This document shows, piece after piece, positions 9,801-24,800 of a DNA stretch of 42,137 nt. The stretch is taken from NCBI GenBank assembly GCA_010014835.2, contig JAAAKB020000028.1, positions 1-42,137 on the forward strand. Direction: 5' to 3'. Numbering within the stretch: position 1 is the first letter of the stretch; each line of letters opens with the position of its first letter. The DNA comes from Apostichopus leukothele (lineage: Eukaryota > Echinodermata > Holothuroidea > Aspidochirotida > Stichopodidae). A program made the translations under genes and the position numbers. The notes under the pieces were generated by a model. It saw nothing but the letters and a program-made list of their open reading frames with translations, was not told the DNA's origin and did not search any database.

Positions 9801-12800
9801 CATAATGAGGCTTTAACATGAATTAATGTACTGATAGTCATATAATGTCATAATACCTGAGTATTTAGCCAGTGAAATGTTTTGTCCATTGGTAGCTGTC
9901 ATAGGTTTTATACCTTTAGTGGTCCTTGGACACACAGATATGCTTTTCAGGACTGGTTTGGTATATGACAATATTAAAGAGTAGAGCTTAACATGGTACT
10001 TCCTAAAACTCACAGGGCATTTTCCCCATGTTCTGATGACATCTCAATTTTATTTTGCAGCCTACCATTTTTGTCTCTACCAATGAGCATGACAGTGTTC
10101 CATCAGTACACTACACCTCTGACTTGGTTCCATGACCCTACCAGAAATTTCCACACAAATAATCACTTGGAGAGCGAGACATATCTGGACAATCAAGCAA
10201 TGCAGCCACAATGGGTGAGTATCTGCATAGCAAGTTATTATTATGATAAGCTTCCAAATTAATGTCATAGCTAATATAAGTTGGTATACATAGCCCACAT
10301 TCTTATGCTCGATGAGTATTTGCCTTCGACTGTTTGCTGACTGTTTGCCTTTCAACACAGTTAAGCTTAATTTCCAGATTTGGATATGATTATGTTCTGA
10401 CAACAATATTTGACTTTAAGATACCACAGGGGATGGATAGCAATCATTCCAACAGAAATTCATAGGAAAATAGAGGTGGCTGGTTAGTTCTACTCTAATA
10501 TGGACCTTCTTCTATATCTTCTTTTGCTTTTTAGTTTTCTAAGCCCCCTGTCGGCTACGTGCTTCAGGTTGTTGTCAATACTACAGTGTTCCCTTGGCAT
10601 GCTGGCTTAGACAAGCATGATGCATTTCGTGGACCACTAGCAAAGGCATTTGACATAAATAATGACATTCTGCAGTATGTGTCATCACAAGGGTAAGTGC
10701 AAGTTACACACCTTAGTTTCAATTGGATGCTCCTTTATTTTACATTTACATTGGAAGGAACATTTTTTAAATGAACTTCTTTGAAGCAATGATGTCATTG
10801 ACATAATTTATAATATGCTGTAAGTGTAACAATAAACTTTGAACATAAATATGACCAAGATACCAAAGTAACCAACAAGTGAATAAGACAAAGAAAGTTC
10901 AGCATTTGACTGAAGGACTTGAAGTTTCATAAACTCTCTGTCTTTAGAATCAACCTGTAAATTCATTCCTTCTTTATTTTCGGGTAAGTGAATGGCAATG
11001 TGAGGCTGTTTATCTATGTAGGTGTTCAGGTTGAACTTGGTAATTAATGTTATTTTATTTGCTAATCCAATTTGTTGACTCTGGTTTAAATGTATGTTGT
11101 CCGAGGTATTAGAATCTTGAACATATGTATAGGTTACTCATACACACAGTAGATTATTGCAGTTAGGTATCTGTTAAGCCTTCGTCTTTTGAGTTCAATC
11201 AATGCGAGTAAGTTCATATATATAACAAAAGATCCAGTCGATTTCTTTACATTTACATTCAGTAGCGGATTTGAAGTTCGAGGCAATTAAACTATATTTA
11301 TACCTTAAATGTAAACTACTACTGCAAAGGGGGAAAAAAAGGTTGCGATCACCATTTTAATAATACTGAAAAACAGTTTCATGAAGGAGTAATGAGATGA
11401 AGGTACTTCATGTTTCATATATTTGCCACTAAAACTAATGTCTGCTCATGGTGCAAAAAGATTGCTCAATGTAGTAAGATTTCCAACTAAAAAGATTTTA
11501 TTAGCAAGAAAACACTTCTAACCAAAGAAATGCCTGCATAATTCAATAGCATGACAAGTGAAGACACTTTGCTCCTTTTCTTGTTTAATTCTCAACAGCC
11601 AAGCCACAAAATCTCTCTGTTACTATGTAACTGAAACAGCCAGGGAACTACAGCCATACTTTCCACAGCACAGTTGTTTGGTTATCTCTCCTGCCAATGC
11701 ATGGACTTTGGATTATAATAGCTTCCTGTTAGATGCCAAGCCTGTCAAATCCCTCCTCGATGTGGAGAGGGTGGTGCCCGGCACTGTTAAACCAGATTTG
11801 TCAGGTAAATGTTAATCCTTAGTGTCATGAACATAGTCAAATTTAGTTTGCTGTCTCATTGCTTTGTTGTTAAGCAGCTTTCAATTCACTTGAATGTGGT
11901 CCACGATGTAAATCTCAGTTGTGTGTAGCTTTATCACTACCTACACATAGTTCCCTGCAAATTCATTACATAACAGGATCTTCCTTTTCATGTTGAGTGT
12001 TTACAAGTTAATCTGCAGGTTGCTATGCTCTGTATATAGATGTGATTTAATTCAGTCTTCTACTACCTGTCTCCAATCAACAGATGCTCCTTCCCATCTA
12101 TCTATTTGCTGTAATCACTGCATCCTCTCTGACCCACCTCCAGGTCACTCCTCACTTTCTCCTCATTTGGAATCTGCCATTAAGGAGTGAACAACCTACA
12201 GTCAAAACCCTGACTTGTACTTTAGTCTGCTCCTGTTTAGGGAGACAATGTTTTCATTTGCCTCTCATATAATATAGAAACCAATGTGCAACTTAATCAG
12301 AACAACATCATTCATAGTAACCAGTTTAACTTCAATTTGAAGTTATTGTTCCAAGATAAAACTTTGCATTTGGTGCACTGTTCAATGGAAGACTCAGTTG
12401 ATGAATTAATCTTATAGATGATTGTAAGTTCTTTTGTACAGTTCTCTTGTGGTAATTAGAGTTATTTGAAGCATTCATAATTTCAATAGCAAAAACAATA
12501 TGTATATTCTGCTGACAACGACTTTGTGGTTCTACCGTTTCTTCTTTTGATTTCACCAGAATTATTGATTGGGTTTTCTCCATGGCAGTCTGGGTTTAAG
12601 CGACACACCATACGGAGTAGATCTCGTCAAATCACATACGCTGTCACAGTCATATTACACACTTACAATGAAAGGTAAGCTTGAGTCCTACTGGGAATCA
12701 ATTTATTGCTGGGATTAAATCCAACATGTCATATGTTGTTTGGTAGTATCTATGTGTCACAAGTTTGATCCAGAGGAATCAAGACAGAGGAGAAATTAAG

Positions 12801-15800
12801 AAAAGGTTGCCAACATCTGCATACTTGCATATTTTACATGTCAAATATCATTACTTAACGACCTAAATACTAAGTATATTTTCCATAATAAAATTGCATA
12901 TTTGACACTGGGATACGTGTTAATGCTATATTATGCTAAACTTTAATTTGTCTTTTATTAATAGCTTCGTGAGAGGTTTACAGCATCATTTACAGGAAAA
13001 GCACAATCCTAGTAACTTACAAGAGAAGTGGAGTACTGATGAAACTATATTACATACCCATTACAAGGTACATATATTACTTGCATATTTTCATATTTCA
13101 CAGAGATCCTACAAGAATCATGAAAGTGATAATGTATAAATGCATTTTGTGACAACTTGTTAATACTGATGGGTGCAGGTAAACAAGCCTTTCTGTGGCA
13201 TAGAAAATTGAAAACTTAACTATTCACTTTGTTTCTCCAGAACATTTTGAACCTGCAAGATATTTCAGCCCTGGGAGCTGTTTACTGCCTTCTACTTCTC
13301 TATGTTTATTTTTCAGTCAGTGAGTAACCAGCTGTTTTCTATTTCAATAAATATACAGACAACAACATGTATTTTGTTTCTGCTCCAGGACCTCTTGAGC
13401 AATTCGTGTTAAATTTTGTGATGGGGTCATATGTGGAATTGTTTCAGCAAGGTACTTAGTCTTGCAGTGATAATAATATCAAAGACAAACTAGAGGCTGT
13501 TGTATCATGGCAGATATGTCTAAGTGCCAATCACACAGGTTTATGACCTTAAGTGTCTTACCATTACTATCTTATATGCTTGCTGACCTTCCGAAAATGC
13601 CCTCAAAGCACACCAAGTGATGGAGGTAAACCATAGGATGTTTATCGGTACTGTCAGGTGCAAAGTTCAGAACTGACCCAGTAGCTACTGACACGCATGA
13701 CAGAACAACTTTGTAACAAGTTGTGATAAAAGTGATGGTGATAACTATAGCCTGCAATAAAGCCTTGTTTTACTAGCCAGGGCTATACAGCTTGACGCTG
13801 TATCCAAATGTTTATGTTATGTTAAAGGAACCTGATGCAGGAAAGTGTTTTCTACACAAAAGGATGCCAATTGTAAAATCATAGGTTTTTGCTACCTTCC
13901 AACTTTTAAGGTAAAGCTTTAGATTGCTGATTTTGTCCTTGAAACATTCTGTGTTATTTGGTATTGCCTTTGTAGCGAATACTCTATACATGAAAATGTC
14001 TTTTAACAAACATGCCTTAAATAACTTCTACTTACCATACCTTGCAATACCTGTCTTAACTGATACACTGAGCATCTGTTCTACTTTGTCATTAATAATT
14101 ACACAAATATGGAAATACTTGACTACTTTGCATGTGAAAAACAAAAAGCCTGTACAAAGTGCAGATGATTCAAGGTTGAAAACTGAATATTTGTAGTAAG
14201 CTTTCTTATCTCATAACCTCCTTTAACTTTAGTCAGTACTGAAAATTGGAGAGTTGTTGGCAGTATGACCAACCAACAGAAATTTGTAATATAAAAGATA
14301 GTTTTGGTACATGATGGCCATATTTCTATATGCAGGCTGTTTAGCAATGCTGCTCTTGTGCAACTTTTTTCGATACTAAACATAAACTGTTTGTTTGTCA
14401 GGTCGTATAGACATGGTGAAGTCTAAATGGGGACTGGCTTTCAGTGCCACGATACTAGTATCACTGTCACCATTGATGGCTGTGGGAGTAACTTTGCTCC
14501 TTGGAGTGGAGACAACTCTGAATGAAGGGTAAGGCTTGGACAGTATCTGACAGAGAAAATACCTTCCTTTCTTCCTGTTCTTATCGTCTGTCAGATGTCA
14601 TAGTTCAGCATTATTGGTTTCAATGTAAACCGTAGCCTTTGCAATCATGATGACGTATATATGTGTGTGTGTTGATGTACATGTGTGAAGAAGCCTTACT
14701 TGTAGCATACTTCAAAAAGGGAAACTAAGAGGGATCTCAAAGTTTGTATGTAAATTCCTCTTACTGGAGGTCAATGATCAGAGGCAAAAATATGAAAACC
14801 TGGTAAATAGACATCTCATTCTTGAATAAATCTCAAATTTAGCATGTGGATGTTCCATATGGAATTGATGAACCATATTGCTTCTGTTGGTGGTCATAGA
14901 TCATTTGTGGTCAGCAGAAGTCAAAGTTTGTAAACATTGTAAACACAATAACTCAAGAATGGAATCTTAGAAGGATCTCATAATTAGTATGTTGATACCA
15001 CATATTGTGGTGATAAATCAAATTATTTTGGTTAGAGGTCAAAGGTCATCAGAGATCAAAGTCATGTAAACATGATATCTCATATAAGGAATTTGCAATG
15101 AATCTCACATTCCATATATGTGCCCTAATAATGAGTATTTCAGCCTTACTGTGTTTAACTTAATTAGCATTGCCAATGGAGCTTATGCCACAGTGGTAGT
15201 GTATATCTACCTATGTCTGTCAATCTTCCAACCCATTTGCTCAATCCTGACGTTGTTGCCCATCTCAGATCATGAAGTCAAGGCATGACATGAAGTACAT
15301 TAAATTCTTCTTTTCATTGGGTTTTAATCTGACTGAGATGAAAATTATTGGCAGTGGTCAATTGGTGAGTCCCCACTCACCAAAGTTTACTAAGATGAGA
15401 TGTCAAAACAGAAGTAAGCCCAAAATCTTTGAAAAGTTCCTACTCAAAAGACTTATCATACTTAGTATTGAGGTTCACCTTTTTAAGTAACACATTAGTT
15501 GTTTCTCATGGAGGTCAAAGATCATTTAAATTAAACAGAAGTGAAAGTCTTGTAAGCAAACTAACTCCAAAGTAAACTGATATGAACATCAAAGTGGTGT
15601 TAAGATACAACTAATTGAGCATATTGAGATTTCTGTTGTTCTCTGATGAAGTCAACTGTCATTCCAATTTGACAGTGATCAAAGTCTGAAAAATTTGTAA
15701 TCACAATATTTAAATATTTGGTACTTGGATGAACTTCATATTGGTATTGGATCCAACTTAAGAAGTACAAGAACCATGTGTGCACAGTTTACATGCATTT

Positions 15801-18800
15801 CTGTGCCTCATAGAAATGTGGCAAGGAACCACTGAGACTTGTTAGCTTTCTGGTTTGTTCCATTGATGAGTCTTCCATGTTTGATTCCTTGCTGGAGGCA
15901 AAAAGAATCTATGCGATGGTGATATCCTGTGTCTATGTATGTGACACTTGTAAACACAGTAACTTAAAAAGGTATTGGGGGATTAACTTCATACTTGATC
16001 GAGGATCCATCTAATTGAGTACAAGGAGCCTATTGTTTTTTGTGAAGTTCAATTGTCATTTGGGGTCAACAGAGGTCAAAGTCTGAAAACTTTGTGAACT
16101 TGAGTTATCATGTTCACAAAGCAGTTCAAGTCAACTTAAATTCATTGTGTTAAGTTCACTTAGGTATGTACCAAACTGCATCTTGGTTAGTACTGGGTTC
16201 TTATACTGTTGTCAAATGAGAGGTAACAGTACTTGGAATGAACACATGCTGGTGTACAGATGATCAAAGAAAGTGTTATACCACAGAGACAGCAGTGTTC
16301 TCAGTCATTCCTTGAGAATGATTCATCACCACTACATATAGTAAACCTGATCAAACACATACATACACACATGTATGACTGGTGAGCTTTGATATATTCC
16401 TTAGGCCTTAATCAAATTGTTAGCAGCAAACTTGGTTGATGTTTTGTGGAAGAGCCATGATTCCTCTATCAATTTCTGCCAACTAAGCATTTTATTTGTG
16501 AGAAAAGTACCTCTAAGGGTTAGGTTGACCTACGAGTGAAATGAAACTTAAAAAGCCCATAGCTTTCAGAATGTTCATTGTGGCAATTGCTCAATACACC
16601 TCTTCCATATATAATGATATGGATATTCACTTGGTCATAAATAATTGTTTAATCTTGGTCCATTTCAGGTCAAAGTTCATTTAATGTTCCTTTTGAATCA
16701 ATTATTAATAACAACTATCAATAGTGTTTTAATCTGGAGGAGGGGGAAGATTGGGGCCCCAGGAGGTAGTGTTCTCTAAAGATGATTTTTTTTATTATCA
16801 GTATTAGTAAACTACCTGTACTCAATGGAATATGTAGTTCCTAATACAGGCATGCCTCAATATTCACCAAAGTTTTCAAAGATCTTGAGTAGTAGCCCAT
16901 GTGGGATTCTCAAGACTTTGAAGTCACAATTTCTATGAATCTGTGAAAGAATTTTTGGTGTGAAAAAGAAATTGCTAGAGTGATATTAATTTCTTGTCTT
17001 CAAACATTGTATACCTGTAAACATACAAGTTAGAAGTTGTAGATGTAAAATTAATGAAGATTAAGCATAGTATTTTTATTTTAATGTACAGAGTAAGCAT
17101 AATTTTTGTAAATCCACAAATTAAGCATACATTAAAAATGAAAGATATTTTGTTATGAAGAATACTTTTGCAAGATATGAGAGTTTGTGTTATCAGTAAT
17201 GTTATGTCTATCTTCAGGGAGGTTTTTCCATACTTGGTAATCATCATTGGACTTGAAAATACTCTGGTCATGACTAACTCTGTGGCATCCACCCAAATGG
17301 ATCTAGATGTACCCACCAGGATAGCTACAGGTAAAACTATCTTTGATCTATGTCTTTTCTTCATCCATACTTACCTAATGTTACATTAAGTATCATTTGA
17401 GTCAAGTTGTGCAGTAGAATATTTTGCTAGGTGATTGTGATTTGTTATGCTTGTGGAAGTATTAATTACATTTGTGCTTTTGTTGTATCATCTATGTTGG
17501 CTGGCTCATAGCATAGTTATTTTGTTTCTTGTTACTTTGTTACAGGGTTAAGTGGAGAAGGCTGGTATATAATGAAGAATCTCTGCACAGGCTTATCAAT
17601 TGTGTTTTTGGGTCATTTTACATTCGTTCCAGCTATACAGGTAAATTATATCAGCATCTTTTAGAAATGTCAACTCGCTCTTAAGAAACTCCCTTGGTTG
17701 TTTGTAAAAAGTAGTAAACATAGTGCCTGTGGTCTACCTTGAAGTCAAAAGTGACCAAAATGTGGTACAAGTATGGAAGTCCAGTGTCAAGATTTGATGA
17801 GTGAAGGCTTTTGTTTAAGATTTAATCTCATAATTTATCCAGTGTTGTTGAATCATGTCAATGTCTTGAACTCGAGTTAGACTATTGCCACATTGTTTCT
17901 ACTTGTGACTTGACTTGACATTAATGACTTGTGGCTTGACTTGACATTTATGACTTGTGACTTAACTTGACATTAATGACTTGTGGCTTGACTCGACATT
18001 GATAACTTGTGGCTTGACTTGACATTAATGACTTGTGGCTTAACTTGACATTAATGACTTGTGGATTAACTTGACATTAATGACTTGTGGCTTGACTTGA
18101 CATTAATGACTTGTGCCAGTGGCTTGACTTGACAAGGGATGGACTGTGGTTTGACTTGACTTGAACTTCTTGACATTACTAGAGTAGATGCTTGTTATAA
18201 AAAAATGGTAAAGCCAATTATGCAATCGTTGAACAAATATTGAGTTTAATTCTTTCTGACACTGACATTCCACTTGAAACCCATTTGAAATGGTTCAGTC
18301 CGGAGGGGGCACAACCATCAAGTGCCAGTGAAACGTATCAATGATTTAAGTTGGTAAACCACAAAGTTACCCGCAATTGATTAAACAAGGGGGATCATAT
18401 GCACAGTGCCACCAATTGCGGTGTGTGAATGCTTTCCACATAGGGGGCACTAAAGGGCACATTAAACTTACAAAAATGGGAAAAAGTACTTTGTATTGTC
18501 AAATTGGGTCACACATTATATATGACAAGAACACTTTTGAAGATTTGTACAAAATGGGGGTGTGGTTGGGGAGGGGGGGGGGGGATATGCCTCCTGTGTC
18601 CTTGGCTCAGCTGCCCCTGCTTGATAAGGTCAAAGTTTAGCATTATCAGTATCTTTTAGCATATACAAGCCTGTTTCAATCTGGTGTTAATTAGGAAATT
18701 TAGAAGTGATCTTCAGAAAACTTTGTTTTGACACTAGCATGTCATCTAGCAACCCTTGACTGCATCAAGGTATGATGGTAAAAGAAAATTTGTAACTGAC

Positions 18801-21800
18801 AATATCGCAACATTAGTATTTTAGTATAATTCACAAGGTCAACCTTGGAATTCAAGGATTTAAAACCTTTTAACATGATAACTCACAAAGTGAAGATTGG
18901 ATGAGCTTAATACTTGGTATATAGATCCAACTTGGTGAGTGAAAGAACATTAACAAATTGGTGTATGTCAAATGTCATTTAAGGTCAACAGAGGGCAAAG
19001 TCTGAAAACCTTTTAAACATGATAAGTCACAAAGTCAACTTTGGATGAAATTCATACTTGACATGTAAATCCTCTTGATGAGTACAAGAATCTGATATAA
19101 ATTTCAAAGATCATATGAGGTCAACATTGGTCAAAGTGAAGTTCATACTCTATCTGTAGATTCCTCTTGATGACTACGAGTATCCTATCGAAATTGGTGG
19201 AGGTCATTGTTGGTCAAAACCTGAAAACCTTGTAACACTATATTGCTCAAAAGTGTGGCTTGCAGGAAGTTCATACTTTTGCATGTATATCCATCTACAA
19301 TAAAGTTAAGTTGCTGTCAATTGCACAAGATTATTACTGTTGTTAAGTGCCTCATAACATTGTAACTGGAGCTCACTGATGTACCAACAGACTCACATCA
19401 GTTCACATGTATATATCTTGCTGAACCTTAGCTGTTGATGTGCTGTTTGGCTTATGCCTTTAGTACGACTTCATATGTTGCTTTTATATTTGACTTGATT
19501 TGCAATAGAATCAAATGACCTGTGACCTGAAGTGACAAAAATGACTCGGTTACAACACTGGTCCTTGCTGAATTCAAAGAGTACCATTAAGGTGATCTGT
19601 GTGTACATTCAGATCACATTTAACTTTATGTTGGTTTGCCTTATAGTTCTGTAGTGATATATGGAAGGCCCTATGCTGGTGAACTATAGGTTTAACCTTA
19701 CTACATTTTCTTCTGCACTCACTACTTTGTCTTGGTGTTGCATTTGGTATGATTCCTACCTACAGAGGGAAATGATAGTGATAACTACTGTAGAGTGCAC
19801 AAGTTATATTTTCATATGTTATTGCATCATAGGTTCTATCAAGAATAAAGGAAGCACTTGCAATTGAAAATATTTATATGATTTGATTACTCCCAGTGAT
19901 ATTACTTTCCTTCTTTCTTGTTAGGAATTTTGTCTCTTGGCATTAATTGCAATGCTAACAGATTTCTTCCTTCAGATGTTTTTCTTTGTCCCAGTTTTAT
20001 CGCTTGACTTTAGAAGGACGGAGGTGAGTAATTAGTGACAAAATAGATGCATTTTACTAGCTCTACATCAAGTAGTACTTTTTGTGTTCTTCAGGTTTTA
20101 ATATGTGGATACTCACTTATCTGACTGAGTCAAAATCTGAAAGACACATTTTCATAAAAAGATTCAGCCAGTTGTTCGTGTTTAATAAATGTTAATGTAT
20201 TCAAATGTTGTGTGTACACTACAGTGATGTTGTCATGATACTTTATGAGACTTAAATGTAATGATGTTGTTTGACAAATCTCATTGTTCTTGGGTTTTTA
20301 AAAATAAAAATCATCAATTATCTTGCTAACAGTGTAACCTATTGTTTATGTTAAAGCATACCTTCAGGGTGTAGTTACCAGTGGTATTAGCTATGTTCTT
20401 TGTAGTCTTTTACATCTTTTTTCCTCAGTGGGATGTGACTGGTAGTATCAGGGGCACAAAGGATGTGGCCATAGAAATTGCAGATGAAAGTGTTGCTAAA
20501 AAGACCCAATCCCCATTTGACACTCCTTCACCAACACATGTTCCAGGCAAACCCAGCCTTCGCACAAAAGTACCATTTGGAATCCTGTTGGCCAGTCTTC
20601 GAATTCTTCAAAGGCTGATAATGGTAACACTGCTTGCCTATCTGGAGTTTAATGATTAAAAGCTTCAGATTTCTTAACTTAAAGATGTAATTATTGAGGC
20701 ACTATGATACTTTGGCAAGGATATTGAAGTTGTACTGATTATATTCTTTGGCATTAGGGTTGAAATCATGTTTTTTACACATTAAGAATACTGAAAAGGT
20801 TATAATGACAATGCTGTAAATACTGTATAAAGAGTAATATGTTTTACACAAAAGTAACAAGTAAAGAACATTTTTCTTCCTTTTTTCACAGGCCTTTCTT
20901 CTGTTATGGATCATTGTATCATTTCTATTCATCTACCATTCTGGAATCGCCCAGTACATATATGACTCCATAAACAATAATAATTCCACCATCTCCTCGG
21001 CAACCAATAAAGTACCTCGAGTCAAGGATCACATACAATATCTCAGCAAGGAGTTCATGGATGATAATCCCTTATCCGATCATAAACTCAATGGAGAATT
21101 GGAGAGAGGGATTAGCAGTTTTCCATTACCCTTAAAAGAAATGCAGGTGACTCCTATAACCTATCAGGAACCAGAGAGTTCTTTAGCTGAAGGAACAGAG
21201 AGGTTTCTGTTGAGTCTCTGGCTAAGCAATAAGCAACACTGGAGATTCTCAGCCTGGCATTGGCCAGCACTCCTTAATTTCTATAACATTAGTTTGTCTA
21301 ATAGGTGAGTAAATGTAAAGATATTGAGATGTATGGCTAACATGTCAGTGTGTGAACAGTATTGATTGATGAAAGGCTACCAGGTTTTTACACTTCTTCA
21401 TATATAGTATGTGTATCCAGGCCACATGCGAAGATATTTTTTACAAAACTACTGGAATATGGTTCAAAAGAAAAGAGCTTGAGATTTGTTTAGTTGAATC
21501 ACCTGATAGTTTGATATTGGGTTTAGGAATTCATTAATTCAACTCCATATTCGGGCTAAGACATGCATTAGTTTATAGCTCTAGTCCCTAAGTTGATACC
21601 TCTTATCATCAAGTTTTTATGAGGTGCAGTTATGCTACAAGAGAGAATCCACTTCGCAGGTTCCTAATATTTGACAAAATTGGATGTTTATTGATTGAAT
21701 TTTTAACTCAACACAATGCGAGTTAATTTCCCCGAACAAGTTACACACCTGTAATGTTTGGAGTTCTTTAAATAAGATGGTAAAGTTTTTGGAGCATTCT

Positions 21801-24800
21801 TTTTTGCACATTCAGCAAAGGGTTAATTAAGTTAATTAAGAAATGCTAGTCATTATTGGTCTATCCTGATGTCTAATCTATTCTCCCTTCCTTTGTCAAG
21901 CTGACATACATTGCCTATGCTGAACATATCAAGAGAGTTCTGTGTGGTCATGTGATCTCACTTACATATTGGAAACTGTACAGGTTATCGCTTATTGAGA
22001 AGTACCATTCTATTTGTGTCTTTAATAGTAAGCACATTCTTGGTCACTCTTACCTGGAACATCAAATAAGTAGATATAAAAATAAACTATTCTGAAAATT
22101 GCTGCTCATATACTTTCACAACTAAGAAATTGTATCACTGAGTTGCATGTCTTTATACATCACTACATTTTGAGTGCAACTTTTGAAATCATCCTGATTT
22201 CTGCCAAACTCTTGACAAACAATGCTCCAAAATGTTGTAGAGAATTAGATAAATAACCAAATTCATAATCTAGTTTACTTTGGATAGTAATACCTTAAGT
22301 GGAAACAGTTATAAACAGTGTATGCACCCCTGGCATGCAGTGGAAAGGATTACCAACATCTAGGCTGCATAGCTCACTTGATAGTGCAATGGATTCATTT
22401 TTCTGAGATCACTTATTCAATCCCATTTTTATTAAAAGTTCTTTTCTCTTTAGAAATTTGTTTATAACTTGCCATTAATATTTCTATATTATTGATTTAC
22501 TTATATTGCAGCATTAGTGCCATTCAGCCATTGAATGAGCCAATATATATACATTTTTCTTGCAATATTTATTTTGAAAACTACCAGTGAGCATTTTGCT
22601 AACCAAGTGTACCATTTAATAAGTTTGAATCTTTTTGACATTTCTCTTCTACTTTTGAATGATGATTGTTAAGCTGAAGGTAATTGCCACCATTTTGTCA
22701 TCTGATAACCATTTTCTATTTTGTCTTAAAGGTACATCAGTATTCTTCCACCAATTAAACTACACATCAATATACCTCCATCAGATGCGATAAATCTTCG
22801 TCTCAAGTCTGAAAAGAAACGATTTGAAGACCTTCAAGGAAGAAGTAAAAGTGTTGATGAAACTTTTTACACAAACATTAGATTACAGGGAGATTTACCA
22901 GAAGAAATTCCTGAATATAACTTTTACTTAACTCTCATATTTGGTGTTGCCAGTGGTGCATCATTAGTCATTTTAATGTTGCTCCTCTTCTGGTGCATCA
23001 AAGTAATTCAGAATCGAACACCAAAGCAATATATGAACACAGCGATTCCAACAGGTGACAGTCATCTAGAGCAGTTCACATTGTGCCTCAAAGGTCACAA
23101 GCAGGTCAGTCAAACACACCATCTTGGCATAGTGAGTTGAGCAATATTGAAAAGTTAACTTGTTGAGAAGTGATATCTGTCTTAAATATCAAATTTCTCA
23201 GTGATCTATTATTGTCAGGTTAAAGGATCCCATTAAGTGTTCTTGTCACTTTTCTATAGCTTCTCAGTTGATAAATATATTCTTCTTAATTCCTCATGAG
23301 CTTAAAGCTGTAAGTAATTAGACAGTAGCACAAGTCGTCTTTTCCTAAATTTGTTCATAACTCAACAGAGAGCAAACTGTTTAGAGATTCAGTACAAACC
23401 TAAGTTGATGCACTCAGTTGCTTTATACTGCCTTTTCCTAACATCCTATTTTCAGGAGGTTGAAATACTTGTTTATCGGAATGGCCAATTTATCAGCGCC
23501 TGTTTGGGAGGAGAGATTCGATTTTGGAACCAGGATGGTAGAGAAGTCATGTATTTGGATCGCAGAAGGTATGATGTTGAAATGATCATGATGAAAAATG
23601 AAGACTCAGATCTAAAACTTTATTTTGTAACAGTAATACTTGTTATCAAGTTAGAAGTTGAGCATATGTACACCATGGCGTGTCAACACAAAAACTCACC
23701 ATGCATATCTTGCCTAAGCTCATACTTGGTATGTGCATGTCCAATAGAAAGTTCTTGGCTTTTGTCATGGTGAGGTCAAAGGTTATTTCAGATCACCAAT
23801 GGCAACATATGCAAAGCTTTGCAAGTAAGCTTTATACTCAAAATTGTAGCTGTATGGTAGTTGGGTGGTAGATTCACCCTAATGAGCACTATCCTTCCAG
23901 TTGTTTTAGTGGGTATGGTAGTTGGGTGGTAGATTCACCCTAATGAGCACTATCCTTCCAGTTGTTTTAGGGGGTATGGTAGTTGGGTGGTAGATTCACC
24001 CTAATGAGCACTATCCTTCCAGTTGTTTTAGTGGATCCTAACATTTGATGTTAGAAATAGTCAAAACTCAAAAGTATAGCTTTAGTTAGTGTTATTTACA
24101 GTGCAGTGATCTCTTGGTTGCTATTGTGCTTTTGAAGTCAATAGGTTCTTTGAGATCATCAGTGGCTAAAAACTGAAATGTTGCAACAAGCTACTAAACT
24201 CAAATCAGTTCAGCTTTGTTGAATCCTATACTGTGTATGAATGCCCCTTAGTGACTTCTTGATTGCTATTTCATTATGGTGGGCATAGTTTGGCCAACAA
24301 GTTCATTTCATACATGGGTGTGGAACCATCTAATTGAGTGTAAGAACCATGTTGCTTTCTTCAGAGGTCATTCAAGAGCCTTGTGTTTAAATTTCACATT
24401 AAATATTCTCAGGTAAAATGTGTCAAGGACTCTCTCAGCCTGCTGGCTTTCTGGTTGAATTCTTATTTACAAACCATTTTTGCTAAAAGTAGGAGTGTTT
24501 CAAATAGCGGTTTGCAAAAAACAGATCTGAAAGTAAATTGGAAACTCCCCACAGTATTCTTAAAAGTCTAAATAGAGAGCTATAATTAGGCAGGTCTTGA
24601 ATTGATTTTCAAAATATGTTTAAGTTTGTTATAACTTGCCTCAAATCCAATCATTACCTCTTTAGTCAAAATACCAAGATGAGGAAATCAGTCAGTCATG
24701 GCAGCTTGAGATCTTTATGGTCACCTTCATCTATGGACAAGAGCAGGTCACTTCCACGCAGCCCATGCAGTACCAGGTGTGAAACAGTTGACCAGTGTTA

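Larger units (their letters stand above)
6820..10060 (+). other. SCAP: SCAP intron 1
   Basis: 3241 bases, GT-AG. It holds a perfect 16-bp palindrome (8172-8187), a DNA-transposon-like end (8320-8415) and a long AGGTCA-rich array (8585-9660). Nothing else was recognised. Large first coding introns often hold regulatory DNA, but none can be proven here. Confidence 0.85.
17641..19924 (+). other. SCAP: SCAP intron 10
   Basis: 2284 bases. It holds a 26-bp minisatellite (17901-18180), a possible short mobile fragment (18250-18620) with a perfect 9-bp inverted repeat (CCGCAATTG 18371-18379, CAATTGCGG 18413-18421), a G run near 18570, and AGGTCA-rich repeat (18830-19320). Confidence 0.8.

Noticed and set aside
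12588-12600. Alternative acceptor CATGGCAG for SCAP exon 5
   Set aside because: In the required phase it gives a stop at once and loses the LLIGFSPW residues that match other SCAPs.
17901-18180. CRISPR-like array
   Set aside because: Head-to-tail minisatellite without unique spacers, in a eukaryotic intron.
20340-20428. Earlier acceptor CCTTCAG for exon 12
   Set aside because: It puts exon 12 out of frame and reaches a stop shortly after the normal acceptor.
22364-22440. Functional tRNA gene
   Set aside because: The B box is degraded and no full cloverleaf can be folded by eye; a SINE remnant fits better.
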